From: Symbiodinium natans
Taxonomy: Eukaryota > Sar > Dinophyceae > Suessiales > Symbiodiniaceae
DNA length: 64,000 bases
Direction of reading: 5' to 3'
Assembly (NCBI GenBank): GCA_905221605.1
Contig: CAJNDS010001336.1
Span: 506,473-570,472 of the forward strand
Part shown: piece by piece, positions 40,428-52,196 of the stretch
Position numbering within the stretch: position 1 is the first letter of the stretch
Layout of the letters: every line of letters starts with the position of its first letter
The notes under the pieces: generated by a model
Told to the model about the DNA's origin: nothing
Seen by the model: only the letters and a program-made list of their open reading frames with translations
The model's database searches: none
Program-made: the position numbers and the translations under genes

Positions 40428-42477
40428 GATGAGGCGATAATCCCTCTAACCGACCCTGCCTCTGTGTAAACCCCAGGCACAGCTACCCCCTAGACGCCCT
40501 AGACCCCATAAACCCTGAACCCTCAACCCTAACAAAAGCCCTGTAAACCCGAGGCCCCAACTCCCAAACCCCACACGAGGCCTCCTGCAAAGAAGGCTGC
40601 TGCTCAAATCCCACAATCCCCTCCACTCTCACTGCCTGCAACGGCTGCAAATGTTGCGCGATCCTTGTAGGTTCGTGAACACCGAACATAAGCCGAAGCA
40701 GACCCCTGCCCTATCCAATCAGAGGACAGCTGGAGGCTTCGGGCATCGATGTGACTTGCAACTCCGACTGCGTCAGCCAAGAGCTCACATCCAGATTCGG
40801 ACCCGAGTGGACGCAACTCCCACACCCTGAAACTCTGCACTCTAAAACCCTATGAACCCTAAACCCCAACACCTAAACCCTATACCCGCAAACCCTGTAA
40901 ACCCCAAACCCTAACCCCAAGCCCTAAACTGGGATAGGTTTGAGGGCCCTAAGCCCTCTAAGCAATAAACTGTTTACGGCCTTAGCAGGCTTCTCTAGGG
41001 GATTAAGGGTGATAAACGTGGAACAATTCTGTTCAGACCTACCCCCAAAACCCTTTCAATCCTGAACCACCCCAAACCCCTAAACCCTTGAAGCCTTTAA
41101 ACTCTAAAACCCTGAACCCTCAAACCCCTAAACCCTAAAGGGAAACTCCCGGACACTAAACAAGTATGTTCCAACCTACCCCTAAACCCCTTTGAATCCT
41201 AAACCCCAAACCCTAACCCTCAACCCTAAACCCCAAACCCCGAACCCCGAACCCTAAACCCTAAACCCCAAACCCCAAACCCCAAACCCCAAACCCCAAA
41301 ACCCAAACCCTAAAGGGAAACTCCTACACAAGCCCTCCGTGCTCAGGGAGCCCGCGCCGGTCGGTGGGGAGGCTCGCGTGGGCCTGCGCCGCCAGCTGGC
41401 CATTCCTTGGTGAGGGTTTAGGGTTTAGGGTTTAGAGTTTAGGGTTTAGGGTTTAGGGTTTAGGGTTTGGGCTTTGGGCTTTGGGGTTTGGGGTTTGAGG
41501 TTTAGGGCTTAGGGTCTTGGATCTTAGGGTTCAATTCCTTGGGTTTAGGGTTTTTGGGCTTTGGGGATCAGAGTGCTTAAGGTTTCAGGGTTTTGGGGTT
41601 TGGGGTAGGGTTGGTCTGCGGGGTTCTGAGGCGCTGTCGGGGTTTTCGGGAGTTTTCGGGTGTCGGGGTTCAGGGTTCCAGGGTGCTAGGGTTTAAGCCC
41701 TAAACCCTAAACCCTAAACCCTAAACCCTGGCTTAGGGGCTCAGAGGCTTAGGGCTGAAAATGTAGGGACCTTGAACAAAGCGAGCCCAAACTGACAAAA
41801 GAAGCCCCTACTCCTAGGCTCCGAGGCTCATGGGTACATCAAGTAAGGCAACCCACACTATCCCCGAAGGCCCCCAAGCCCCCGAAACCTGAACCCCGCA
41901 AATTTGAAACCTATAGCCCCCTAACCTTAAAGCCCCCTCAAACCCCTCTAAACTCGAAGCCCCAGAGCCTTAAGCCTGTAATGGGCCTGGTAATGGGTAC
42001 TTATTAGAAGTCAGTTGGAAACCCGTAAGCTTCAATTCAACCTTTGCCCAAGTAAGGAGCCTCCAAGTACAGGGCCCTGCAGCCACCAGGAAACACCCTG
42101 AAGCCCCTCTAAGCCCTAAGAACCCGAAACGGATTAAGGGTTTAGGTTAGGGAACCCTAAGCCCTATACCCTAAACCCGAAACCCTAAAGCCCCCAGACA
42201 AGGAGCTGGAACAGCAGCATCTGGCCTTCCTTGGCGAAAATCGGGGGTTTGGGGCGGTAGTGGGCTTTCGCGGCTTCACCGGTCACAGGGGCTTAGGGGT
42301 TCTAGGAGGGGTTTAACAGCTTTAGGGGCTTGGGCATTAGTGGGCTTGATAGGTTTGGGGCCTTTGGGGGACTACGCCACAAATGCACCCGAAGCGGGCT
42401 TACAGGGTTTTGGGGTGTCAGCCTAGCCTGATACCTGGCTTAGGGTTTCTGGGGTTGAGGGTTTATTGAGGGGTATA

Positions 42478-42585
42478 TGGAGGGACAACCCGGAAATACC
42501 TTAGAGTCCCTAAATACCAAAGTAGCCCCTAAATAACCCCTAAATAACGCCTAAGGTCCCTTATAAGGGTCCCTCCTTTCGTTTC
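42478..42585. mobile_element. MITE-like, GGAGGGACCCTTATAAGGG family
   Basis: Right end CCTAAGGTCCCTTATAAGGG TCCCTCC; left end GGAGGGACAACC. Related ends occur at 16312-16350, 17579-17695, 46650-46790, 48838-49029 and 57023-57150, often with internal CCTAAATAACCCC. Confidence 0.5.
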
Positions 42586-43557
42586 GTAAGTCAAGATCTG
42601 TAGGGCTGAGTGCTCCAGAACTCAATCCTCTATTTTTGTCGGCACTGACTCGGATTCCCGGCTTCTAGGGGGGGTGGTCTTTCTGTCCTGCTTCGCCAAC
42701 CAAAGGGCCAGCCAAAAGAGTCGAAAACTGGCCCAAAACCCTGAAACCTAAAACCGCAAACCTCGCCAGAAAACCTCAACCCGAACCTGCAGAAACAATG
42801 CTGAGCAACGAAGGCCCAAGCAAGCTCGAACGCCCAAGCCTCCTAAGCCCTGAACCCCATCGAACCTCCCGCACCCCCGGCGCACCCTAGACCCTGAACC
42901 ACTGAATCCCTGAACCCTAAACCCCTGAATCTGTGAATCCCTAAACCCCCTATGCCCCTAAACCCCCGAAACCCCCGACCTGTACTCTGGAAACCCAAAG
43001 CAAAATTTGGGGCCCAAACCCTGCGCCCTGAGACCCACGCGGCAGTGATCTCGACCCCAACCTGATCACCGACGGACAGGTCCCGACCTCGTTGCGGGGT
43101 CTAGGGTTGAGGGTTGAGAATTTGGGTTTAGGGTTTCGGGTTTTGGGTTTAGGGCGTACGCGGCTTAGTACAGCTAAGTCGCGTTTAAAGTAGGCGGGAT
43201 GCCACAGGGATTTTTGAGGTCCAGAACCCGAAACCCTAAATGGATTGGTGGCTGCACTTTGGCACCTTCACAAAATCTTGTCTGTGAAATCACCTTCTTG
43301 GGAGCCCAGCAACCATATCATAAATAAGGGCACCCTTGTTGGGGTTGGTTATTTTATAAGGGAGCCCAGAACCAAAAAAAAAAAGGTAAAGGGTAACCGC
43401 TGGGCTGCCAGGCCTTTATTAAGAAGCCCAGTCAGTAAGCCTGAGTCCGCAAATGCAGACCCTAAACCCAAAACCCAAAACCCAAAACCCAAAACCCTAA
43501 ACCCCAAACCCTAAACCCTAAACCCTAAACCCTAAACCCTAAACCCTAAACCCTATC

Positions 43558-43601
43558 CGGTCGTTTTTGAAAGCACCACCAGCAACGATGGATGCGGCCT
43601 G
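43558..43601 (-). CDS. Exon QAASIVAGGAFKND
   Basis: 44 bp, acceptor tagctgag, GA donor GATAGG followed at once by a TTTAGGG array. Reads QAASIVAGGAFKND. Unrecognised. Confidence 0.5.
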
Positions 43602-44640
43602 CTCAGCTAAGGCTCTTCAACCCTCAACCCTGAACCTTAAAGCCCCCAACCTGAGGGTTTAGGGCTTAGGGTTAAAAAGCAAATAATAATAATCATAATA
43701 GCAATGATAATGATGACAAATAACAAGCATGGTAATAATAATTAAAATAACAACAATAGTAATAGTAATAATAATCATAATCATAATCATAAATAATCAT
43801 AATCATAATATCCTTGGGCGGGCATTCAACAATGGGCTCACAGGGCGCTCGCGCTAACGCACTCTGCTAGGCGGAGTGCTTCCGAACAACCAACTTGATA
43901 CTGCCTGGGGTTTGGATGGGTTTGAAACCCTAAGCCTCAAACCCTAAACCCTCAGGGTGTATTGGGGCTTTAGGGTATTGACGGGTTTGGGCTTCATTTT
44001 TTTTGGGTTGGGGTGGGGGGGGGGGGGGTACTAAAGCGTGCTTTCTGACCCCTCCAACCTTGAGAGCTCAGCTCTCAGGGTTTCGGGGGTTGGGGCTTAG
44101 GGTTTAGCAACTTCAGGTCTTGCATGGTTCTGCTCAAGCCCCCTACTTTGGGCTATAAACACTCGCAAAACCTACCCGAAGCCCAGACCCTCGGCTCCTC
44201 CTGAGCACCACATGTCCCCAACTAGATTCCGCAGTAACCCAGGAATAAAAGAAGGGGCTCCCCTTGTTTTTTGCTTAAAGGGTTTCTAAGGGAAACGGGA
44301 AGAAGGGACTGGTGCCCCGCCCTCGCCAATCACAAGTACGCTCCAAGCTGAAACGTCGCTTTCAGCTGGAGCGTGGACCCTAAGTTTTTCGTAGAGGCTT
44401 CTCTAAGTTTATGATCCCTGGGTCCTGACCCCTTCTGAAAGGCTCCTACTATCATGCGGAACATACTGTTTAGGGTACCCAAAGGGCTACCGTGAACCCT
44501 AAAGCCTAAGCCCTAAACCCAAACCCTAAACCCTAAAAACCCTAAACCCTAAACCCTAAAACCCTTTTCCCTAAACCCTAACCCTAAACCCTAAACCCCC
44601 TAACCCTAACCTAAACCCTAAACCCTAAAACCCTACATAC
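43602..44640. repeat. AAT/CAT-rich microsatellite and C-strand arrays
   Basis: Low-GC tract 43676-43812 with AATAATAATCATAAT-type units; T-run plus G-run near 43998-44030; CCCTAAA arrays 44515-44635. Confidence 0.7.
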
Positions 44641-44720
44641 GTAGAGCTGAATTCCCCGAGCTGAGCTCTGGGCCGTGCCAAGGCAGGTCTGTCCAGCGGT
44701 CGTTGGAGCTGTCGAACATC
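44641..44720 (-). CDS. Exon with Kelch-like FDSSNDRWTDLPW
   Basis: 80 bp, acceptor acccccaag, strong GT donor GTATGT. Reads MFDSSNDRWTDLPWHGPELS then SGNSAL. '(Y/F)D...N.W..LP' is the core of a Kelch repeat (beta-propeller blade). One repeat alone is suggestive only. Confidence 0.55.
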
Positions 44721-46148
44721 CTTGGGGGTTCAAATCAGAGGTCCGGGGGGGGGGGGGGGGGGTAAAGGGATTTAGTTTTGGGGTTTAGGGTTTTAGTAGG
44801 GTTTTTAGTAGGGTTTTAGTAGGGTTTTAGTAGGGTTTTAGTAGGGTTTTAGGGGTTTGGGGCTTAGGGTTTTAGAGGGTTTTAGGGGTTTTGGGTTAGG
44901 GTCGGCGTTCAGGGGCTTTTGAGCTGCTTATAGGCTAGCTTTTTGGTTCGGGGAGTGTCGCTTGGCGACATCCTCGGTTTAGGGTTTCCGAAGAGGACTT
45001 CAGCGAAGCCCGTGCGCACCTCGTAAGTACCTCTGTAGCGCCTTACCTCGGTAGGTGGCAAGGCCTCCAAAGTATGATGATACTGCGACGTAAGAGCGCC
45101 ATCAAAGAGATGCTTTGGTTGTTGAAAGCAACAACGGGCGAGCCAGACAAGCGCGCGGCCGGGGTGTCGACCTGTTCCAGAGTCTGGGCCTTTTGCAGTG
45201 GAATCAGGTCGTTCAGATTAGAGGCATTGGTGGTTGCGGCACCACTGCCTGTCTTGTAGCAACTGAGGGAGACTCCCTAAGTACCACTCGTGGTGAGTCC
45301 CTCGGAAGCAGGCTCAGCACGAAGCTGGTGGAGAGACCCTTACCCCGTCAACTGTGCATGCTCCCTGCCTTGAATCTAGGGGTTTAGGGTTTAGGGTTTA
45401 GGGTTTAGGGTTTAGGGTTTAGGGTTTAGTTTCGGGAATGGGGTCTAGGCTCTGGGGGCCCAGGTTTTAGGGGTCCAGGTCATTCGGCTTGGGGTTGGGT
45501 TGAGGGTTTTTTGGGAGCATGTCGTTTCTTGGCAGCCAACCCCCCCCCCCCCACCCATTCCTAAACCCTCAAGCCCTCCGGCCCCTAAGCCCTCAACGCC
45601 CCTAGTTACACAAGGAAAGAACCAAGGATGCCACTGGGGGAGGTTCTAAAAAGGAGCCCTGAACCCTCAAGACTAGAGTCCAAGCCCCACACCCTAGACC
45701 CTTAACTCCAAACCCTAAACTCTTCATCTTTAAAATCTGAACCCTAAACCCTGAATCCCTAAACTCTAAACCCTCAACCCCAAAACCCTGAATCCCACAT
45801 TCCTGACCAAAACAACCCTACATCCCTAAACCCTAAACCCTACATCCCCAAACCCTAAACCCTGAAGACCAAACCCTAAACCCTATATCACCAAACCCCT
45901 GAACCCTAAACCCGGACCCCCAAACCCTAAACCCTACATCCCTAAACCCGAAACCCTGAACCCCAAATCCCGAGGCCTGAAACCCTAAACCCTTCATCCC
46001 TAACCCCTCTAAAACCCTCAAAAAAACCATCGAAACCCTCTAAACCCTCAAAAAACCCTCGAAACCCTCTAAACCCTATAAACCCTCTGAACACTCTAAA
46101 CCCTCTAAACCGATAAGCCTAAACCCTCTAAACCCGGCATCCCCAAAC
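44721..46148. repeat. G-run, TAGTAGGGTTT array, patchwork
   Basis: G-run (about 44747-44762), a GGGTTTTAGTA array (44785-44860), an unassigned 300-bp patch open on the plus strand (45060-45390), a TTTAGGG array 45375-45430, a C-run (45540-45553), and degenerate C-strand repeats to 46140. Confidence 0.5.
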
Positions 46149-46205
46149 CCTGAAGCAGTTTCCCGAGGCCCACGGCTGGCCGTCGTACCCCGCCGTCCAG
46201 CAATC
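46149..46205 (-). CDS. Exon DCWTAGYDGQPWASGNCFR
   Basis: 57 bp, 19 codons in phase 0, acceptor acctggag, donor GTTTGG (telomere-variant GT). Reads DCWTAGYDGQPWASGNCFR. Two cysteines and three aromatic residues suggest a folded domain; unrecognised. Confidence 0.55.
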
Positions 46206-48569
46206 CTCCAGGTCGAGGGCATAGGGGTTTAGGGTTTAGGGCTAGGGTTTAGGGCTAGGGTTTCAGGGTTAGGTAAGAGGAAGAAAGAGTATAAAAACTC
46301 AACACCCTCAACCCTGCAAACACCAAAGCCTGCAAAACCCGGACCCTGGACTCTGATCTCCAAACCCTGAACCCTGAACCCTGAACCCTGAACCCTGAAC
46401 CCTGACCCCTGAACCCTAAACCCTAAACCCTAAACCCTAAACCCTAAACCCTAAACCCTAAACCCTAAACCCTAAACCCTAAACCCTAAACCTCCAACAA
46501 ACCCTGCAAACCCTGGACCCCAAACCCGACACCCACGGTTTTGCACCTCTATTCTTGAGAGGGCTTTATCTGAGGTAAGACCCAAGCCACAGAAACGAAA
46601 TCAGGAATCAAGGGTAGTCCCAAATCTAGAGCACCCACTGCATGGCCCGTTTAAGGCGTAAAAGGAGGCTATAACCCCTATAGAAACCTTATGTCGTCCC
46701 TACATGCCCAAGTGTCTGCCCAAATAACCCTAAAGAACCCTACGGTCCCTTATAAGGGTCCCTTGACCCTTATATTCCACTAGGGGATCTTTTAAGCCAG
46801 CCCCAAATCCTAAACCCTAAACCCCAAACCCCTAAACCCCAAACCCTAAACCCTGAACCCTAAAACTCCAAACCCCAAAACCCTAAACCCCTCCCCTGTC
46901 TTAGCAACCGGGAAGCTTCTCACCAAGTACTTTTGGGGGGTGTCGGGCTTAGGGTTTAGGGCTTTAGTGTTTTTAGGGTTTTAGTGCTTTTAGGGCTTCG
47001 GTGCTTCACGGCCACGGGGTTCGGAGCGTGGCTCCTGCACGCCGTCAATGGTGTCGGGCCTCAGTGTTCGCCCCGCGGCAGATGCGCAAGCGCTCCAAAG
47101 CCCAAACCCCGAAACTCCCAAAATCCAAAAACCCCAAAACCCTAAGCCCTAACCCCCTAGGTCCAGGGGCCATAGGGTCTAGGGGTGATGGGTTTGGGGC
47201 CTAGGGTTTCGAAGGGCTTAGGGTTTAGAGCCCGCAGCAGCTGTATGCACCGGGGTATGAAGGGAGGTAGGGAGGGGGCGGGGGGGGGGGGGGGGGGGGG
47301 GAGGCCTCAAATTCAGAAACTTCGACTTCCGAACTTAGGGCCCGAAACCCTAAACCCTAAACCCTAAACCCTGAACGGGTTTAGGGTCTGCAGGCGAATA
47401 AGCTGCAGGGTGACTGTGCGTTCATCCGGGCGGTCCCTGTGGCCATGTAAACCAGCGCCAGGTTTGCCCTGCCATCGGCTGGAAGGTCGACGCAGTTGGC
47501 GGGCAGGCAACGATGGAATGGTTGCTTTCCAGTCCATGCAGCAGCCGGTAACCCGCGGCAAAGGTGCGCGGTCATCCCAGATCAAGGCATAGAATCCCGA
47601 CGGCCCGCAGTAGTGCAAACAGTCCAGCGCAAGTCTCCGGAGGTTCAGGGATCCGAGGCCCCCTTTGAGGAGTTCCCGAACTCCTTCATGAGAGACTTGG
47701 CCGACAGAAGTGAGGCCAGGGTGAAGCCTACTAAACCCCAAAAAATAGGCTAAAAAACCCTAAAGCCCTAAACCTGCATCATGTAGGAATCCACGACATC
47801 CACTGACGAAGCGTCGGGTCAAGCCGCTAGGTTTTAGGGAACACGAAATTAGGGTAGGGTTTAGGGTTTAGGGTTTAGGGTTTAGGGTTTGGGGTTTGGG
47901 GTTTAGGGTTTAGGGTTTAGGGTTTAGGGTTTAGGGTTTAGGGTTTAGGGTTTAGGGTTTAGGGTTTAGGGTTTAGGGTAGGAGGGTTAGGGTTTAGGGT
48001 TTAGGGTTAGGGTTTAGGGTTTGGGGGGGGGGGGGCGCGGGGCTGCTTAACATGTGGCGCGGGGGAGGGGGGGGTCCTCCCTGAACCCTAAACCCTAGCT
48101 AAACCTTCTGTGCAGTGATGATCTTGCGTAGTATTCTGGTAGTCGAGAAAACGCCGGCATTGTTCGAACTCAAACAATGTGGCATGATGGACTCAGCAAC
48201 GTGGCAGTCAACATCACAAGAAAGATGATGAACCAAATGCAGATGCATACTTCGCGAGGCGAACATTGCATGAAGGCATAAGAAAATATTGTCCTTACAT
48301 GTCGATGGTTTCGTAAGCAGCCTGGCATCTACAAGCTCCAGGCGCCGTTGCTCTCTTGGGCTCTCCTCAATCCTACTAGGAGGTTCGAGAGTCGTTCTGA
48401 GGACCCACAACAGGGTTGTAGCGCACTCCACCTATACCAAGCAAAACCCTCTCTTCAAATACCCGCGAATCTCCAAGAAGCCCTTAGACAGGCCCTAAAC
48501 CCCCAACCCTGAACCCACAAACCCAAGACCTTATTTTCAGGGTACTCAAACCCCCCTCAACGCCAAAAC
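46206..48569. repeat. Arrays plus two unassigned coding-like blocks
   Basis: CCCTGAA/CCCTAAA array 46360-46490; MITE-like 46650-46790; G-run 47278-47301; a 340-bp minus-strand block (47400-47740) with LDCLHYCGPSGFYALIWDDR and, in another frame, CVDLPADGRANLALVYMATG, so either two exons or a frameshifted copy; long TTTAGGG arrays 47860-48025; and a 110-codon minus-strand open frame at 48099-48431 with no recognised motif. Confidence 0.45.
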
Positions 48570-48649
48570 CCTGAACCCATCGCCGCTGCCGCTGCGTTGC
48601 ATCTCAGGGATCTCGTGGGGGGACGTGGTGGTGACGCCCAGCGTGAGCC
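48570..48649 (-). CDS. Exon with LTLGVTTTSP motif (Neuralized-like repeat?)
   Basis: 80 bp, acceptor cgacccag, donor GTTTTG. Reads LTLGVTTTSPHEIPEMQRSG then SGDGFR. It parallels the exon at 31018-31088 (IGVTTCSPGMLPEVP). Two such exons 17 kb apart could belong to paralogous genes or one long multi-repeat gene. Confidence 0.55.
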
Positions 48650-49226
48650 CTGGGTCGGGAGGTTGCAAGAACGCGTGGGCCCCTGGGGCTTTTCGGGACC
48701 CTAAACCCTAAACCCTAAACCCTAAAACTTTAGGGGCTTAGGGTTCAGGGGGTTGATCAAAATCATTTGCCCTTTGCGGGCCCCTCCCTCTGTTGGATAT
48801 CCCTTAGGGGCTCGGGGGGCTTATCGGCTTCGTATACCAGGAGGGGACTCTCGCCCCTACGCCAGGCACTTAAGGGGCAGACCCCTACAAGGGACCCTTA
48901 AGCTTGTTCCCCTATAGAACCCCGAAAAAACACCTTCATTATAAAGTCCCTATATACCTAAGAAGCCCCCCCAAATAGCGTCTAGATAACCCCTAAGGTC
49001 CCTTGCAAGGGTCCTTCCTTTCGTCCCTTGATGAACCTAAACGCGAGGGTCCAGGGCTTCGGCTTGGATTTTCGGAGTTTGTGCCCGGGCTTGGAGTGCT
49101 TAGGGTGCTAGAGAATGTTGGAATTTGGGGGAGTGGTATGTACGGTTTTGGGTGTTCGGGTCAAGCCCCCAAACCCAAACCCCAAAACCCTGAACCCAAA
49201 GCCCGATATCCCCAAACCCTCTAAAC
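48650..49226. repeat. MITE and short C-strand run
   Basis: A large GGAGGGAC-family element (48838-49029) with GGAGGGGACTCTCGCC at the left and AAGGGTCCTTCCTTTCG at the right. No gene seen in the rest. Confidence 0.5.
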
Positions 49227-49301
49227 CATGGGCACTTCGACAGCTAGGGAAGGGCTGTTGGGAGTCGAGCCGTCCATCATCTCGGGGCGAACCTTCGTGA
49301 C
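49227..49301 (-). CDS. Exon VTKVRPEMMDGSTPNSPSLA
   Basis: 75 bp, 25 codons in phase 0, acceptor acccggcag, donor GTTTAG. Reads VTKVRPEMMDGSTPNSPSLA then VEVPM. Good codon content; unrecognised. Confidence 0.55.
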
Positions 49302-50659
49302 CTGCCGGGTCCAAAACTCGAATCCAGGTTTTGGATTTCGGGCTTAACCCTAAACCCTCAACCCTAAACCCCAAACCTTATTCCCCTCTATGACCCCACA
49401 TGCACCTTGCAAGATTCCTTTGCGCCTAAATAGCATGAAAGGAGTCAGCCGGGACGGGTGCCGGAGTAAGGGTTTAGGGCTTAGGGTTTAGGGCTTAGGG
49501 TTTTGGGGTTTGGGTTTAGGGTTTAGGGTTTAGGGTTTAGGGTTTAGGGTTTAGGGTTTAGGGTTTAGGGTTTAGGGTTTAGGGTTTAGGGTTTAGGGTT
49601 TAGGGTTTAGGGTTTAGGGTTTAGGGTGTTGGGGTTTGTTGGGGGTGACGCAAAGAAGCAACCCCTTGAACTACGCTGCGAGATGAACGGCCTCTTGTAG
49701 TGTGGGGTGTAGGGTGTGGGGTTTAGGGTTTAGGGTTTAGGGTTTAGGGTTTAGGGTTTGGGGTTTAAGGTTTGGGGTTTGGGGTTTTAGGATTTAGGTT
49801 TTAGGGTTTAGGGTTTGGGGTTTGGGGAAGGGCGCTTGCTTGAAGCCCTCAGCCATTCGGTTTCTGGACCCTTCTTACTAAACCGAAAACCCTGAAACAA
49901 CCCTAAATCCCGAGTTAAACTCTACACCCTCAACCAATAAAGAAACATCTTCCACTCTCCTCGGGTCCTGAAGACAAAAACATTCCCCACCAAAGCCGTG
50001 CTCAGAGTTTAGGGATTTAGGGTTTAGGGTTTAGGGTTGGATTCTGTTTGAGGGTTGAGGGGTTCTAGGGATTTAGGGCTTTTGGGCGTCTTCGGGCTTC
50101 CTTGGCCCACCTTCTTTAGGGTTTAGGGTTTAAGCCACCCCAACCCACCCCGAAGAAGCCTCCACTGCAAAGTAGAACCCGCCCGTGGATAGCTTTTTCA
50201 ACCTGCAAGAGGGCGGGGTAGGAGTAGCTCCTTGGAGATTTTTTGGGTCTCTAGTGTATGTACATGGATGATTCTCTAAAGTAGAGTTCCTTTTCTTTTT
50301 TTTGTTTTGGGGGGGGGGGGCCTTCTGCACATAGAAACCGTTTTGGGGCCCTAATGTAGTTTAAAGAGCTACCCATATATATATATATATGCTACAAAAA
50401 GGCCCTCTAAAAGGGGAAACGGTTGCCGTACGCTCTGAGAGCCCGATGCTGATAGCCCTGAATGGAACGAAACCCTGAACCCCATACCGCCTTAGGCCAT
50501 TCAACACCCTCAACATGAACCACCACAAACCCCGTTCACAACCCTACACTACACTCCCTTCAGAACCTTCAAAAAAAAACTAATATCCTCTTGGGTTTTA
50601 TAGAAACAAAAATACAAAAAAATTCCCAAGGGGAAAATAGTACAACCAAAACCCTCAAC
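49302..50659. repeat. Long TTTAGGG arrays
   Basis: Arrays at 49460-49625 (nearly pure) and 49705-49825 (mixed with TTTGGGG); small TA tract 50373-50392; T-run plus G-run 50290-50320. No confident exon. Confidence 0.65.
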
Positions 50660-50714
50660 CGTCTTCTTGGCGAGGGGCGGATGGTTGCCGACAACGCCGC
50701 CATGAAGCTCAAGC
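50660..50714 (-). CDS. Exon LSFMAALSATIRPSPRR
   Basis: 55 bp, acceptor tgcatag, donor GTTGAG. Reads LSFMAALSATIRPSPRR. Unrecognised. Confidence 0.45.
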
Positions 50715-51002
50715 CTATGCAGATGTTTAGGGTTTAGGGTTTAGGGTTTAGGGATTCGGGTTTAGGGTGTTTAGGGTTTAGGGGCCCTATGGTGAGCTGC
50801 TACTTGGGGCTCCAAGGTTTATGGGTCAGGGTTTAGTGTTAGGAGTTGAAGGTTTCAGGTTAAGGGGTTACGGGTTAAGGGTTTAGAGTGTGGAAGTCCT
50901 TTGGGATTCTGGCGTGGGGTTTGTAAGGTCAATTTGGGGTTAGGGCCTTTAGGGTTTAGGGCTTGGGACTGAGGTGCAGGGTTTATCAGGTTAGTTTAGG
51001 GT

Positions 51003-51375
51003 ATAGGGCTATAGCGGCAGAAAGCAGCTCTTGAGGTACAAGGTCAAACGCTTTCTCGAAGTCGAAAGCAAAAACCGCCAGCAAGCTGTGATGCAAGTAA
51101 GTGCCATGGCTTCCGCTCCGCATCACGGTCGGAAGCCCCACATTTGCTTCGGCGATCCACTCTTCCTGCCAATGCAGAATGTCGTGGAACCTCACCCTGG
51201 CCCACAGCCGGTAAATGACGGACAGGATCGTGATCGGTCGAAAATCCGTAGGCGCGAGGACTCCCGATCGGGTTTTGGGATGAGGGTGGTATACCCCGTG
51301 GCAAGGACGGAGGGCCGTCGTCCGTACTGCTCCACATGCCGGAAGATGTCACTTCAGCCGTCATCGGACAAGGAC
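51003..51375 (-). pseudogene. LINE reverse transcriptase fragment
   Basis: Minus strand reads (with one frameshift near 51260) TLIPKPDRES, then DFRPITILSVIYRLWARVRF, EEWIAEANVGL and FAFDFEKAFDLVPQELLSAA. 'RPI(T/S)xLSVxYRLWA' and 'FDFEKAFDxVP' are RT blocks of non-LTR retrotransposons; the latter is motif A with its catalytic Asp. The fragment stops at telomere-like repeats on both sides, so it is a short relic. Confidence 0.8.
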
Positions 51376-52144
51376 TTCATATAGGGTTTAGGGTTTGGGG
51401 TTTAGGGTTCGGGTTTAGGCAAATATTAGAGGGGGGCCGGAAGGAACCGGGGTGGGGAGGGGGGGGGGGTGTCAACATCCCTCAAACTCTAAAAGCTTCA
51501 AGGCTTTGCGACGTCTGAGCTGGATCTCAAGGTTTAAGGTTTAGGGTTTAGAGCTTAGGGGCTTCGGGGCCTAGAGCCCAGGGCGCGCCCTTCTTTGGCT
51601 TATTTATACACCTAGGGCCATACCCTGATGGAAGGGCCAACCCCACCTTCCCCTACCCGAGCCCTAATGCCTCAACCCTAAGATTTGGGCTTGAGAGTGT
51701 AGGTCGGGTTTAGGGTCCTTGGGGCATAGACACTGAAGCCCTGCGATGCCCTGCAGCCCTTTGGGAGACCCCGAGACCCCGAAGCACCCTAAACGCGCTA
51801 GCAGAAGAGGGTTCAGGGTTTAGGGTTTAGGGTTTAGGGTTTAGGGTTTAGGGTTTAGGGCTTAGGTGCTGTTCTTTTGTTTAACCCTCTTCTGCCAGTG
51901 GTGGTGAAAGAAAACTCCTCTGCTCCAAAAGTTGGAAAAGCTCCCCCAGGGCCCCCCCCGAAAACCCTGTGAAATTCGAGGTTTTACGGGCTTAGAGGGC
52001 TTAGGATTCAGGGTGTAGGGCTTAGGGTCTTAGGGGTTGAGGGTTCATGGCCTTAGGGGTTTTGCGGCTTGTGGCTTCAAGATGGGGTTAAACCGTTCAG
52101 CCCTAAACCCCCTGAAGGGTGAAATTGAAACCCCAACCCGAAAC
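51376..52144. repeat. Array with inverted flanks and unique spacer
   Basis: Contains a TTTAGGG array flanked by the inverted pair GCAGAAGAGGGTT (51801-51813) and AACCCTCTTCTGC (51883-51895). The rest has degenerate repeats without a confident exon. Confidence 0.6.
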
Positions 52145-52196
52145 CCAAAGTCCCGCCGGGCCCCGTCTGCCCAGTGTACACGGCAATCAGCCCATC
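52145..52196 (-). CDS. Exon DGLIAVYTGQTGPGGTL
   Basis: 52 bp, acceptor gctcacgag, donor GTTTCG (telomere-variant GT). Reads DGLIAVYTGQTGPGGTL. Unrecognised. Confidence 0.5.

Larger units (their letters stand above)
40091..43557. repeat. Patchwork: arrays with flanking duplication, MITEs
   Basis: Variant arrays (40098-40255), an array flanked by the direct duplicate GGTGCATAGCAGGGT (40332-40346, 40413-40427), a minus-strand-open patch 40640-40830 (ELLADAVGVASHIDARSLQL), C-strand and TTTGGGG-type blocks (41200-41310), patches at 41336-41405 and 42190-42290, the GGAGGGAC MITE 42478-42585 and a C-strand array 43460-43555. Confidence 0.5.
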
